A stretch of 64,000 nt of DNA from Bacillus sp. T3 (GCF_033449965.1 NZ_CP137761.1:3038001-3102000), one strand, 5' to 3'. Shown: positions 34,867 through 44,371, counted from the first letter of the stretch. Numbers and translations: made by a program. Notes: generated by a model from the letters alone, not told the origin.

Positions 34867-36534
34867 TTGGACTCAAACACCTCAAACTTTATTAAAAGTA
34901 TTATTAAAGAAGATTTAGAATCAGGGAAACGGGATCATGTCATTACTCGATTTCCTCCAGAGCCAAATGGATACCTACATATCGGACATGCAAAATCAAT
35001 CGTGATAAACTTCGGGCTTGCAGATGAATTCAAGGGAAAAACAAATCTACGCTTCGATGACACCAATCCATTAAAAGAAGATCAAGAATACGTTGACTCC
35101 ATTAAGGAAGATGTTAAATGGCTCGGGTATGAGTGGGACAATCTATACTTCGCTTCCGATTTCTTCGAGGAAATGTATAACTGTGCTGTTCTTTTAATAA
35201 AAAAAGGGAAAGCATATGTTGATGATTTATCTGCAGAGGAAATCCGTCAATATCGTGGCACGTTGACAGAGCCTGGTAAAGAAAGTCCATATCGAAATCG
35301 TTCGGTAGAAGAAAATCTTGATTTATTTGAGCGAATGAAAAACGGTGAATTTGATAACGGTTCAAAGGTTCTTCGCGCAAAAATCGATATGACTTCGCCT
35401 AATTTAAATCTGCGCGATCCTGTATTATATCGTGTTTCACACGCAACCCATCATAATACTGGGGATACATGGTGCATTTACCCAATGTATGATTTTGCTC
35501 ACCCACTTGAGGATGCCTTTGAGGGTGTAACCCATTCCCTCTGTACAACAGAGTTCGAAGATCATCGTCCACTATATAATTGGGTCATTGCAGAATGTGA
35601 AACAAAAAACAAACCAGAGCAAACAGAATTTGGTCGACTCAATGTAACAAATACTGTCATGAGTAAGCGAAAACTGAAATTACTCGTAGATGAAGGCTAT
35701 GTTGATGGCTGGGATGATCCACGTATGCCGACGATTTCTGGATTAAGAAGAAAAGGATACACACCAGAAGCGATTACAGCTTTTGTACGCGAAACTGGAG
35801 TATCAAAAAGCTTTGGTACAGTCGATGCTGCCATGCTAGAGCATTTCGTACGGGAAGATTTAAAGTTAAAAGCTCCGCGAACAATGGGAATATTACGCCC
35901 GTTGAAGGTAGTTATTACAAATTACCCGGAAGATCAAGTTGAATGGTTAGATGCTGAAATCAATCCTGAGGTTCCAGAAATGGGGATGCGAAAAATTCCA
36001 TTCTCTCGTGAAATCTATATTGAACAAGATGATTTTATGGAAGAACCACCTAAAAAATATTTCCGTCTCTTCCCTGGAAACGAAGTTCGCTTAAAGCACG
36101 CCTACTTCATCAAATGTGAGGAAGTTATAAAAGATGAAGCTGGAAATGTCATTGAACTTCGTTGCACATATGATCCAGAAACAAAGAGTGGTACTGGCTT
36201 TACAGGTCGCAAAGTAAAAGGTACCCTGCACTGGGTTGATGCCAAGCATGCCATCCCGGCTGAATTCCGACTTTATGAACCACTGATTTTGGATGCAGAA
36301 ATCAACAATGAAGAAAATGAAGATAATGAAGAAAAGACATTCTTAGATTATGTGAACGAGAATTCTTTACAAATCATCAACGGCTTCATTGAGCCAAACA
36401 TGAAGGACGTTAAGCCACAAGATAAGTTTCAATTTTTCCGCCATGGTTATTTTAATGTTGACAGCAAACATTCAACAGAAGAAAAACCAGTGTTTAACTT
36501 AATCGTGTCTTTGAAAAGCTCATTTAAACTATAA
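34867..36534 (+). CDS. glnS: Glutaminyl-tRNA synthetase
   Basis: Charges tRNA-Gln directly with glutamine. The 555-residue protein matches GlnRS along its length: TRFPPEPNGYLHIGHAKS (HIGH motif), LRFDDTNP, YDFAHPLEDAFEGVTHSLCT, and VMSKRKL as the KMSKS loop, followed by the anticodon-binding beta-barrels. An ATG at 34840 lacks a ribosome-binding site; TTG at 34867 follows AAAGG by 9 nt and yields the expected N terminus NFIKSIIKEDL. GlnRS is unusual in Bacillaceae, which normally make Gln-tRNA with GatCAB; acquisition by transfer is likely but not shown by composition. Confidence 0.93.
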   Translation: MDSNTSNFIKSIIKEDLESGKRDHVITRFPPEPNGYLHIGHAKSIVINFGLADEFKGKTNLRFDDTNPLKEDQEYVDSIKEDVKWLGYEWDNLYFASDFFEEMYNCAVLLIKKGKAYVDDLSAEEIRQYRGTLTEPGKESPYRNRSVEENLDLFERMKNGEFDNGSKVLRAKIDMTSPNLNLRDPVLYRVSHATHHNTGDTWCIYPMYDFAHPLEDAFEGVTHSLCTTEFEDHRPLYNWVIAECETKNKPEQTEFGRLNVTNTVMSKRKLKLLVDEGYVDGWDDPRMPTISGLRRKGYTPEAITAFVRETGVSKSFGTVDAAMLEHFVREDLKLKAPRTMGILRPLKVVITNYPEDQVEWLDAEINPEVPEMGMRKIPFSREIYIEQDDFMEEPPKKYFRLFPGNEVRLKHAYFIKCEEVIKDEAGNVIELRCTYDPETKSGTGFTGRKVKGTLHWVDAKHAIPAEFRLYEPLILDAEINNEENEDNEEKTFLDYVNENSLQIINGFIEPNMKDVKPQDKFQFFRHGYFNVDSKHSTEEKPVFNLIVSLKSSFKL

Positions 36535-36545
36535 TAGTTGATTTA

Positions 36546-36576
36546 AAGAACTCGGTTGATACCGAGTTCTTTTTTA
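36546..36576 (+). terminator. glnS terminator
   Basis: AAGAACTCGGT and ACCGAGTTCTT pair around TGAT, followed by TTTT, 12 bp after the stop codon. Confidence 0.92.
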
Positions 36577-36595
36577 TTAGGCTTTTTAAATTTAT

Positions 36596-36629
36596 CAGTT
36601 GATTTCCGCTTTAGGTGCTCCAATCAACA
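36596..36629. repeat. Short palindromic repeat, copy 2 (GTTGATTTCCGCT element)
   Basis: A 34-bp copy opening CAGTTGATTTCCGCTTTAGG and closing CAATCAACA, with the same ends as the copies at 12521 and 57623. It lies just after the glnS terminator. Confidence 0.7.
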
Positions 36630-36770
36630 AACCGCTTAAAAACCAATAACCATCTTAAGCTCAACTTTTTATTTATAAAATCTTTCTTCCATCCCATTAA
36701 ATGAATACTGAACCAATAATAAGTAAAAATTAATTGCTGAACAGAAAATAAGATGATGGGTGGAAGATAT

Positions 36771-37571
36771 ATGGAAATTAAGCCGCTCCTTGAAATTGAG
36801 CATTTAGCGCTCAAAAAACAAAAGATCTTTCGACAGAGTAAAATTCGATTTATTTCTCGCTCCATGTTGGCTAGTATGTTCATTGGCTTTGGTGTCATTG
36901 TTGCCTTCAAAACAGGAAACTTCTTCTACCTGGAACACTCTCCTCTAACCTATCCACTGGCAGCAATAACCTTTGGAGCAGCTATTATTCTTATTAGTTA
37001 TGGTGGAGGTGACTTATTTACCGGTAATACTTTTTATTTCACGTATGCTGCACTACGGAAAAAGATTGGTTGGGATGAGGTTGTAAAAATATGGGTGACA
37101 AGTTATTTCGGCAATATTTTAGGAGCTGCACTTTTTGCTTTCGCCATTTATACTACTGGGCTCTTCAATGATGCAGATGTTAACGGATTTTTACTAAGTG
37201 TAGTTGAAAAAAAAATGCATGCACCTACAACACAATTGTTTTTTCGGGCGATTCTATGTAATTGGTTAGTTTGTCTGGCTTTTTTCATCCCTATGGCGTT
37301 AAAAGGTGATGGAGCAAAAATGTTTGCGATGGTCCTGTTCGTGTTTTGTTTCTTTATTTCTGGCTATGAGCACAGTATTGCCAATATGTGTACCTTTGCT
37401 ATTGCCTTAGTCCTAAACCACCCTGGAACCATTTCAATGACTGGTACCATCCATAACCTCATCCTGGTAACAATCGGCAATTTAATTGGGGGTGGATTTT
37501 TTATGGGATGGATGTACCATTATGTGAACAAGCCCTTTTTCGAAGAGTACTCTGAGCAAAAATCAGAATAA
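36771..37571 (+). CDS. Formate/nitrite transporter (FNT) family channel
   Basis: A pentameric channel-like permease for formate, nitrite or related small anions. About 266 residues with six helices; the family loop YGGGDLFTGNTFYFTYAA and the second loop GYEHSIANMCTFAIAL (with the conserved His) are present. The upstream ATG at 36753 lacks a site; the ATG at 36771 has GGGTGG. No formate lyase or nitrite reductase gene is adjacent, so the substrate stays open. It seems monocistronic. Confidence 0.9.
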   Translation: MEIKPLLEIEHLALKKQKIFRQSKIRFISRSMLASMFIGFGVIVAFKTGNFFYLEHSPLTYPLAAITFGAAIILISYGGGDLFTGNTFYFTYAALRKKIGWDEVVKIWVTSYFGNILGAALFAFAIYTTGLFNDADVNGFLLSVVEKKMHAPTTQLFFRAILCNWLVCLAFFIPMALKGDGAKMFAMVLFVFCFFISGYEHSIANMCTFAIALVLNHPGTISMTGTIHNLILVTIGNLIGGGFFMGWMYHYVNKPFFEEYSEQKSE

Positions 37572-37621
37572 TATAATATGCAGTTTGAAAATATAAGTGG
37601 CAGCAGTGTAACATGGCTATA

Positions 37622-37982
37622 CTATTGACCACTTTGATTCAGGTTGAAACTCGTTTTGGTCAATAGACACCTTCTATTGACCATTTTGATTCAGGTTAAG
37701 ACATCGTTTTGGTCAATAAACCACTTCTATTAACCATTTTGATTCAGGTTGAGACATTGGTTTGGTCAATAGACTACATCTATTGACCACTTTGAATCTA
37801 GTTGAAACTCGTTTTGGTCAATAGACCACTTTTATTGACCACTTTGAATCAAGTTGAAACTCGTTTTGGTCAATAGACCACTTCTATTGACCACTTTGAA
37901 TCAAGTTGAGACATTGGTTTGGTCAATTAGTCCCTTTTATTGACCATTTTGAATCAGGATCATAAACGTTGTGGTCAATAGG
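37622..37982. repeat. Tandem array of seven 52-53-bp hairpin units
   Basis: Units start near 37622, 37674, 37727, 37780, 37832, 37884 and 37937. Each opens with CTATTGACCACTTTGA and ends with TTTTGGTCAATAGACC, so TATTGACCA and TGGTCAATA are inverted within every unit and again across unit boundaries. The interior (TTCAGGTTGAGACATCG type) varies. It fills most of the gap between the FNT gene and the next oxidoreductase; no open frame runs through. Confidence 0.9.
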
Positions 37983-38131
37983 CTAAAATAAATCCGCACC
38001 ACTTATAGTTCTAAATATTTTCATATTAATAAGGTTGATATCCTTTCCAAACTCGTCCACTTTTTGCTATGATTTATCTTAGGTTTGCGAAACATTAAAG
38101 AGCTTCTTAAGGTTGAGAGGAGTTATAAAAG

Positions 38132-39124
38132 ATGGAAAAATTATTTAAAGCGTTTGTAGTAGATAAAGCAAATGATGTTTTTTCAGCAGATACAAGAACG
38201 ATTTCGTTAGATGACCTCCCTAACGGTGATGTTGTTGTCAAGGTTCTATATTCAAGTGTAAATTACAAGGATGGTCTAGCTAGTATACCGAATGGGAAAA
38301 TTGTTCGCTCCTATCCTTTTATTTCTGGAATTGACTTAGCTGGTGTCGTAGTCAGCTCTAGTGATTCGCGCTTCAAAGAAGGCGATGAAATTATCGCTAC
38401 TAGCTATGAAATTGGTGTATCTCACTTTGGTGGTTTTAGCGAATATGCAAGGATACCAGCTGACTGGATTGTACCTTTGCCAAAAGGACTAACCTTAAAG
38501 GAAGCCATGATTTATGGTACAGCCGGGTTCACGGCAGCACTTTCTGTATACCAGCTTGAAAAGAGCGGATTAACACCCCAACAAGGAAAGGTTCTTGTCA
38601 CAGGGGCGACAGGAGGAGTTGGAAGCATCGCTACAGCCATTCTTGCTAAACGCGGCTACCATGTCGTAGCTAGCACTGGAAAAGCATCTGAACATCATTA
38701 TTTAAAAGAACTTGGCGCGAAGGAAATTGTCACAAGAGATGAAATTATTGGTGAGAAAATAAAGCCGATGGATCAACAACTCTGGTCTGGAGCAGTAGAC
38801 CCCGTTGGCGGAAAAACATTAGCGGCTATTCTTAGCAAGATCAATTACGGCGGATCCGTCGCAGTAAGCGGCTTAACTGGTGGTACAGATATCCCAACTA
38901 CAGTTTTTCCATTTATTCTTCGCGGCGTCAACTTGTTAGGGATTGATTCTGTTTATTGTCCTATGGAAACGAGGATTAAGATATGGGAACGAATGGCGAC
39001 TGATATGAAGCCTGATGTTCTTGAAAGAATCAAGCATGAGGTGACATTTGCCGAATTGCCACAAACACTTTCTTCTATTTTAAAAGGAGAAACTCGAGGT
39101 CGAACGGTCTTAGTACTGGGTTAA
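38132..39124 (+). CDS. YhdH/YhfP family NADPH-dependent oxidoreductase
   Basis: A zinc-free medium-chain dehydrogenase of the acrylyl-CoA reductase/quinone oxidoreductase group. The 330 residues open with FKAFVVDKANDVF, have the MDR catalytic domain (SSVNYKDGLA, GIDLAGVV) and a Rossmann domain with VLVTGATGGVGSIATAILAKRGYHVVASTGK. The C-terminal half includes NLLGIDSVYCPMETR, typical of YhdH. GAGAGGAG precedes the ATG by 9 nt. Likely substrate is acrylyl-CoA or another enoyl compound, by family only. Confidence 0.92.
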   Translation: MEKLFKAFVVDKANDVFSADTRTISLDDLPNGDVVVKVLYSSVNYKDGLASIPNGKIVRSYPFISGIDLAGVVVSSSDSRFKEGDEIIATSYEIGVSHFGGFSEYARIPADWIVPLPKGLTLKEAMIYGTAGFTAALSVYQLEKSGLTPQQGKVLVTGATGGVGSIATAILAKRGYHVVASTGKASEHHYLKELGAKEIVTRDEIIGEKIKPMDQQLWSGAVDPVGGKTLAAILSKINYGGSVAVSGLTGGTDIPTTVFPFILRGVNLLGIDSVYCPMETRIKIWERMATDMKPDVLERIKHEVTFAELPQTLSSILKGETRGRTVLVLG

Positions 39125-39135
39125 ATCATTATTGT

Positions 39136-39179
39136 AAAGCTGATTCATTTGCTTAAAACGCATTTGAATCAGCTTTTTC
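39136..39179 (+). terminator. Terminator after the YhdH-type gene
   Basis: AAAGCTGATTCA and TGAATCAGCTTTTT pair, with a U-run, 12 bp after the stop codon. From here to 39560 I see only AT-rich upstream sequence, with a possible promoter TTGATG-N16-TACTAT near 39402-39429. Confidence 0.88.
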
Positions 39180-39560
39180 TATTATGACCGTTAAACGAAC
39201 ACTAAGTATTAAAAACATTATCTAAGAATAATGAAAACAGATAAAATTATACATAAAAATTATACAAAAAGCTCAAATTTCATAGGAAATGAAATGGTAG
39301 GAATTTATAGATTTGGGTAAGATATGACAGAAAACAAGTGCAGATAAAAATCGTACCACACCTTAAAACTAACTATTATGAGCTGGTATTAAAAAAAGGT
39401 TTGATGTTGTCGTTGGATGTGTTACTATTAAAGAGTTGTTCGGGTTACTTGTATTTACATCGTACATACATTGTAAACGTCTGCTGTATACATCACAGCA
39501 CAGTTTTAGCCTATTTGCATCAATATGAATATTTTTTTTCAATATCGAAAGGAGTTACAC

Positions 39561-40652
39561 ATGAAAGAATTTCAATCGTTTGGATGGTATGCAGCAAAAA
39601 TTTCACCACATTTACCTGAAGAAGCTTTTAAGCCAGTACCTTCTAGGTTATTAGGGGGCGTCGCTTATTTAATCATAATCATTAGTTCTATTGTTTCAAT
39701 CAGTCTATTTGAGTTGAATATATGGTTCAATTTATTGCTTTCAATCGTTATTGGACTAAGTTTTGCAGGGATCGGTTTCTTAGGTCACGAGGTTTTACAT
39801 GGTACAGTTGTCAGACATGCGAAGCTTCGTAATTTTATCGGCGCGATCTGCTTTTTCCCATTTACAACTGGTCCATTATTATGGCGTAAATGGCATAACA
39901 GCACCCACCATGTTCATACACAACATACTGAAAAGGATCCAGATACATGGGCTACCGCTGAGGTTATATTAAAGAACCCAGTTTTACGATCTTTATTCAG
40001 AATTCCTAAAGTATTCCGTTCGATTCTCTATGTGCTTTTCCTATTTATTAATTTTAATACACATTCAACTAGAATGTTTATTCGTTTTATTAAAGACTTT
40101 AACCCAGCTAAGCAGCCATCTGTGTGGATACAATTTTTATTACCGTGGGTATCATGGATTGGTTTAATCTTTTTAATTGGACCTGTGAAGTGGATTTTTG
40201 CGTATTTAATACCAGCAATGATTGCGAATTTCATTGTCAGCAGCTATATCGCAACAAACCATAACTTGAATCCACAAACCGAAACAAATGACCCTCTAGC
40301 AAACAGTCTAACTGTTACGGTGCCAAAATGGGTGGATGTACTACACTATCAGTTTTCACTTCATACAGAACACCATATGTTCCCTAGTATGAACCCTAAA
40401 TATTACCCCTTAGTAAGAGATCAGATTAAGAAAATGTGGCCCGAGCGCTATCATGAAATGTCCTATTTAAAGGCGATGATCACACTGGTCAAGACACCAA
40501 GAATCTATCTTGAAGAGAAAAATCTTATTGATTTGCAGCAGGGTAAATTATTCGGATCATTAGGAAATGGTTTAGACCCCGATCAACTTGACTACAAAAA
40601 AATTGAAACCTCAGAGTTTCGAGCTGAAAAAGTCATTCCAAAACAATCATAA
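39561..40652 (+). CDS. Membrane fatty acid desaturase
   Basis: An integral-membrane acyl-lipid desaturase with a di-iron site. The three histidine boxes are visible: GHEVLHG (HxxxxH-like, near residue 75), WHNSTHH with following HTQH, and HTEHHMFP near residue 275. Four hydrophobic segments are arranged around them. Length 363. The start at 39561 has AAAGGAG; an in-frame ATG at 39525 has no site. It may adjust membrane fluidity, but the DesK/DesR pair that controls B. subtilis des is not adjacent. Confidence 0.88.
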   Translation: MKEFQSFGWYAAKISPHLPEEAFKPVPSRLLGGVAYLIIIISSIVSISLFELNIWFNLLLSIVIGLSFAGIGFLGHEVLHGTVVRHAKLRNFIGAICFFPFTTGPLLWRKWHNSTHHVHTQHTEKDPDTWATAEVILKNPVLRSLFRIPKVFRSILYVLFLFINFNTHSTRMFIRFIKDFNPAKQPSVWIQFLLPWVSWIGLIFLIGPVKWIFAYLIPAMIANFIVSSYIATNHNLNPQTETNDPLANSLTVTVPKWVDVLHYQFSLHTEHHMFPSMNPKYYPLVRDQIKKMWPERYHEMSYLKAMITLVKTPRIYLEEKNLIDLQQGKLFGSLGNGLDPDQLDYKKIETSEFRAEKVIPKQS

Positions 40653-40699
40653 AAAAACACATCCCAGTAAGTAAGCCGAAAACTGGGATGTGTTTTTTT
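40651..40699. terminator. Bidirectional terminator, desaturase and TatD genes
   Basis: AAAAAAACACATCCCAGT and ACTGGGATGTGTTTTTTT form a long stem with A and T runs on both sides. Confidence 0.93.
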
Positions 40700-40722
40700 G
40701 TAAATAAAATCGGACAATAAAC

Positions 40723-41496
40723 TTAAATTCCATAAAATTTATGTGTATTATCGTATATTTGCTTTGTAGCTTCTTTAAGTGAAATCTTTTTTCGTTCTGA
40801 TACTTTTTTTAGACCATCTATAATCATTATGGGATGAGTGCGTCTCCTGGAATAAGGACCTTCAAACGGCCACGGACCATCCGTTTCTAGCATAATCTGA
40901 TTCAATGGAAATGCATCAAGCAATTTCACACTTTCCTCTTCGTTCATTACCAATTCAGGCGTAATCGAAACAAAGTACCCATTTTCTATCATTCTATCGA
41001 TGGTTCTTTTATCACCTTTAAACCAGTGAAAATGCGCTTTGGTAACGGAATACTTTTCAAGTATGTCGCAAACAATTGGAGCATCAGAATAAACTGCATG
41101 TAATGCGAGCGGCTTATCCAAAATTTTCGCCTGTTTCACAAACATCTCTAATAATTCGATGTACCGTTCATATTCTTTCGGTGAAATTTTATTCTCTGCA
41201 CGCATAAAAAATGGTAGCCCGACTTCTCCAATTGCAACCATTTTATCTTTGTTCACTTCCATCCAGAATAGGAGTTCAGAAAGCGCATGATCTGTTGGTA
41301 GAGGCTGCTCAGGATGAAAACCGAAAGCTGGCTTAACGAAATGATAGAGCTGTGACAATTTTAGATTTCTTTTACAGGATGGTAAATCCATTGAAACTGA
41401 GATGACTCCTTCTATCTGTTTCACGTTTGACATAGCAGCAATTTCAGCATCTTCATATTGATCTAAGTGAATATGTGCATCGAGTATTTTTTCCAA
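40723..41496 (-). CDS. TatD family metal-dependent hydrolase
   Basis: A TIM-barrel metallohydrolase with TatD landmarks: DAHIHLDQY (metal His pair), GFHPEQP, AIGEVGLPF (metal Glu), LHAVYSDAP, HFHWFKGD and LETDGPWPFEG. About 257 residues. A GTG at 41505 touches the AAAGGGAAG site; TTG at 41496 is better spaced. It is the last gene of thiY-thiX-thiZ, so a salvage role on thiamine breakdown products is a fair guess, whereas general TatD enzymes are nucleases. Confidence 0.85.
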   Translation of the reverse strand: MEKILDAHIHLDQYEDAEIAAMSNVKQIEGVISVSMDLPSCKRNLKLSQLYHFVKPAFGFHPEQPLPTDHALSELLFWMEVNKDKMVAIGEVGLPFFMRAENKISPKEYERYIELLEMFVKQAKILDKPLALHAVYSDAPIVCDILEKYSVTKAHFHWFKGDKRTIDRMIENGYFVSITPELVMNEEESVKLLDAFPLNQIMLETDGPWPFEGPYSRRRTHPIMIIDGLKKVSERKKISLKEATKQIYDNTHKFYGI

Positions 41497-41512
41497 TCTA
41501 CCCACTTCCCTT

Positions 41513-42241
41513 TTACGTTAGAGTATAATAAATCTCGCGCTTACATTTTAGGAAGTCTTCTTGTAACAGCAGCTCTTGCTTTCTAGGTCGTTTGAAAGGT
41601 ACTTTGAATTCTGCTGCAACATTAGCAGGTCTATTTGATAAAACGTATATTCGATCAGACAAAAATAACGCTTCTTCAATCGAATGGGTCACAAATAACA
41701 CTGTCCGTTTATTCTCTTCCCAAATGGACATGAGCCATTTTTGCATCTCTAACCGCGTTAGTTCATCTAACGCAGAAAAGGGCTCATCTAAAAGAATAAG
41801 TGACTGCGGACTCAATAATGCACGAATAAATGCCACACGCTGTTTCATCCCACCAGAGAGCTCATGAGGTCGAGCGTATACATAGTCCTTTAGGCCAGCT
41901 TTATTTAACATTTCAACCGCTTGATTACGATCCTTTTTTCCTTGTAGCTCACTCCCTAATAGAACGTTGTCTAAGACTGTACGCCATGGCAAAAGGGCAG
42001 GTGTCTGCGGCATATAGCTGATTGAACCGCGCTTCCCATTAATATTTTTGCCATCAAGGATGATTTCCCCCATTTCAGGGATTAATATTCCACCAATCAA
42101 ATTAAAAATGGTACTCTTACCACTTCCAGAGGGACCTAGAATCGAGACGAATTCTTCTTGAGCGATAGAAAAAGTTAGGTCGGATAATACCTTGTTTTGT
42201 TCAAAGCTTTTCGTAATGTGACTGACTGATAAATGGCTCAA
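41513..42241 (-). CDS. thiZ: ABC transporter ATP-binding protein, thiamine-pyrimidine uptake (ThiZ)
   Basis: The ATPase of the formylaminopyrimidine importer. 242 residues with Walker A GPSGSGKST, Q-loop YMPQTPALLPW, signature LSGGMKQR, Walker B LILLDEPFSALD and VTHSIEEAL. The protein belongs to the SsuB/TauB-like group. The TTG start overlaps the thiX stop in TTGA, after GGTGG. The thiazole/pyrimidine assignment rests on the upstream TPP riboswitch and ThiY. Confidence 0.88.
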   Translation of the reverse strand: MSHLSVSHITKSFEQNKVLSDLTFSIAQEEFVSILGPSGSGKSTIFNLIGGILIPEMGEIILDGKNINGKRGSISYMPQTPALLPWRTVLDNVLLGSELQGKKDRNQAVEMLNKAGLKDYVYARPHELSGGMKQRVAFIRALLSPQSLILLDEPFSALDELTRLEMQKWLMSIWEENKRTVLFVTHSIEEALFLSDRIYVLSNRPANVAAEFKVPFKRPRKQELLLQEDFLKCKREIYYTLT

Positions 42242-43011
42242 TCCACTTCACCACCTTTGCCCTGCCAACGAATAATATATTTTTCCAAGGCAATAATCCC
42301 AGCAAAAAACAACAAACTAAGGAGCATAATCGAGAATATTGCAACAAATACCTTGTCCGTTCGAAATGAAGACGAAGCCAGCGTCATATACACACCAATT
42401 CCTTTTTCAGCTCCGAGCCATTCAGAAATAACCGCTCCCATTACACTATAGGTAGCGGATATTTTTAATCCAGAAAAAATGGAAGGAAGAGCATAGGGCC
42501 ATTCCAGCTTCCAAAATAATTGATATTTAGATGCCCCTGCCATTAACATATAGTGACGATGTGACAGTGGAACATGTTTAAAGCCATCAAGCGCTGCCAC
42601 AGTAATCGGGAAAAAGCAGATTAACGTAATGACAATTAACTTCGGCATCAACCCGAAACCAAACCAAATAACTAATAGTGGCGCTAGGACAATAATCGGA
42701 ACATTTTGCGATAAAATAAGGAGTGGATACACCGCGTCCCGAATCCACGGAACTAATTGAAGAAGAATGGCCACGATTAATCCAATTGCAGCACTAACAG
42801 CAAATCCTTCGACCGCAATCGTTACGGTTGAAAGTAAATCTGGAAAATAATTATTCCAACCATGGTAGGCTTCGACAAAAATAGTTGACGGTGCTGGCAG
42901 AAGCCATTCTTCAACGTCCAATTGTTTAACTAAAGCTTCCCATAAAAAGAACAAAAGAAGGAGAACCACAACGGGTCTCCATCCTTTCATTAATCTATTG
43001 TTTCGTTTCAT
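42238..43011 (-). CDS. thiX: ABC transporter permease, thiamine-pyrimidine uptake (ThiX)
   Basis: The membrane subunit, 257 residues and about six helices, with EAA-type loop sequence LMAGASKYQLFWKLEWPYALPSIF and AVISEWLGAEKGIGVYM, as in the SsuC/TauC group. It overlaps the preceding small gene in ATGA and the following thiZ in TTGA, so the three are tightly coupled. Confidence 0.88.
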   Translation of the reverse strand: MKRNNRLMKGWRPVVVLLLLFFLWEALVKQLDVEEWLLPAPSTIFVEAYHGWNNYFPDLLSTVTIAVEGFAVSAAIGLIVAILLQLVPWIRDAVYPLLILSQNVPIIVLAPLLVIWFGFGLMPKLIVITLICFFPITVAALDGFKHVPLSHRHYMLMAGASKYQLFWKLEWPYALPSIFSGLKISATYSVMGAVISEWLGAEKGIGVYMTLASSSFRTDKVFVAIFSIMLLSLLFFAGIIALEKYIIRWQGKGGEVD

Positions 43012-43301
43012 CGATATTTCTCCGTCAAGGTGTCCATCGTAATTCCTTCCGGTTGATAAAGTACCTTTATTTGAGAGATCACATTTCTACTTCCGATTTC
43101 AATCATGCGCTGATTCATTTTTTCAATAATGGTAAACAACAGTGAGAGTTCACCTTCCATCGTTGTTTCTAAAGGATGAACTTCATATTTTACACCTGAT
43201 TCGTGAATAATCGAGATTGCTTCATCTACATAAGGAATGACATCTTCCCCATTCGCCGTCTTTGGTATAATTTGTATACTCACGAGAGCATTAGCCATCA
43301 T
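43008..43301 (-). CDS. Thiamine-binding protein, MTH1187/YkoF superfamily
   Basis: A 97-residue ferredoxin-like fold protein of the MTH1187/YkoF group, which binds thiamine or its pyrimidine moiety. It begins ALVSIQIIPKTANGEDVIPYVDEAI and has SGVKYEVHPLETTMEGE. Two ATGs follow AGGAGG; either may start it. It sits between the binding protein and permease genes of a TPP-controlled importer, which supports a role in thiamine or pyrimidine handling. A sensor or carrier role is inference. Confidence 0.82.
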   Translation of the reverse strand: MMANALVSIQIIPKTANGEDVIPYVDEAISIIHESGVKYEVHPLETTMEGELSLLFTIIEKMNQRMIEIGSRNVISQIKVLYQPEGITMDTLTEKYR

Positions 43302-43309
43302 TATTCCTC

Positions 43310-44308
43310 CTATTCAGGTAAAAACTCATTCGTAAATGCTTTATCAGCATCTAATTCCTTGTCTAAAAGACCATTTTCAAACATCCATGATGCATAATTT
43401 TCCCAAACTTCTAGCTTTTGTTCACCCCAACGTGCTGCATCGTCTTTGTATTTAGGTGCGAGCCACTCTTGGCTTTTTTTCACAAGGTCAGCATCTAAAT
43501 CTGGAGCTGCTTTAATAAGAATATCCGCAGCGTCACTTGGGTTATTAATTGAATATTCATATCCCTTTGCTGCTGCCTTTAAAAAGGCTTTAACTACTTC
43601 TGGATTTTCGCTAATCATTTTTTCATTTGTCGTCAACACTGGTGTATAATAATCTAACTTATCGGAGTAATCCGTTAAGTACATCATGTTGATTTTTTCA
43701 CCACGTAACTCTGCTTCAACGCCCGTCCAACCATAATAAATCCAAGCAAAATCAATATCCTTCTTAACCGCTGTAAAGAAATCGGCATCACCAATATTGA
43801 CAATTTTCACCTTATTAACATCTGCATTTTCCTTTTTCATAAGTGAATCAATCACGGATTTTTCAACAGGTGATCCCCAGCCGCCATATGATTTTCCTTC
43901 AAAATCCTTCGGAGATACAATATTTTTCTCAGATAAAGAAGCAAAGCCGGACGTATTGTGCTGAATAACGGCTGCGATTGATACAAGTGGAACCCCTTGA
44001 ATTCGAGCCTGTGTTACGCCTTCTTGGTAGCCAACCCCAAATTGTGATTTACCAGACGCGACTAACTGATCCGCACCTGCTTCACCAGGCATAATAATAT
44101 CAACATCAAGTCCCTCTTCTTTAAAGTAACCCTTTTCCTTTGCCACATACAATCCAGTGTGGTTTGTATTTGGAGTCCAATCCAGCACCACACTAATTTT
44201 TTTAAGCTCTTTTCCACTTTCTTTATCAGCTTTCGCATCTTCCTTCTTTTCCGCACTACAACCTGTTATTAACAAAGCTGCAAGCAAGAGACCTAGCCAC
44301 TTCTTCAT
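43310..44308 (-). CDS. thiY: ABC transporter substrate-binding lipoprotein, thiamine pyrimidine (ThiY)
   Basis: A 332-residue lipoprotein (lipobox LLITGCSA) of the NMT1/THI5-like family. Family sequence DWTPNTNHTGLYVAKEKGYFKEEGLDVDI opens the mature part, followed by GEAGADQLVASGKSQFGVGYQE and EKSVIDSLMKKENADV. ThiY of B. halodurans binds N-formyl-4-amino-5-aminomethyl-2-methylpyrimidine, the YlmB substrate. AAAGGAGGATAAAC precedes the ATG. First gene of the five-gene operon. Confidence 0.92.
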   Translation of the reverse strand: MKKWLGLLLAALLITGCSAEKKEDAKADKESGKELKKISVVLDWTPNTNHTGLYVAKEKGYFKEEGLDVDIIMPGEAGADQLVASGKSQFGVGYQEGVTQARIQGVPLVSIAAVIQHNTSGFASLSEKNIVSPKDFEGKSYGGWGSPVEKSVIDSLMKKENADVNKVKIVNIGDADFFTAVKKDIDFAWIYYGWTGVEAELRGEKINMMYLTDYSDKLDYYTPVLTTNEKMISENPEVVKAFLKAAAKGYEYSINNPSDAADILIKAAPDLDADLVKKSQEWLAPKYKDDAARWGEQKLEVWENYASWMFENGLLDKELDADKAFTNEFLPE

Positions 44309-44371
44309 GTTTATCCTCCTTTTATTTGTATCTACCTGTATGTATCAACCTAAAGAACAGTGATTCAAAAC

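Noticed and set aside
37622..37982. Possible CRISPR array
   Set aside because: Adjacent units are similar over their whole length and have no unique spacers; there are no cas genes nearby. It is a tandem repeat.
39338..39619. 93-codon plus-strand frame upstream of the desaturase
   Set aside because: No ribosome-binding site; it overlaps the start of the real gene in another frame and has Cys/His/Tyr-rich random-looking composition.
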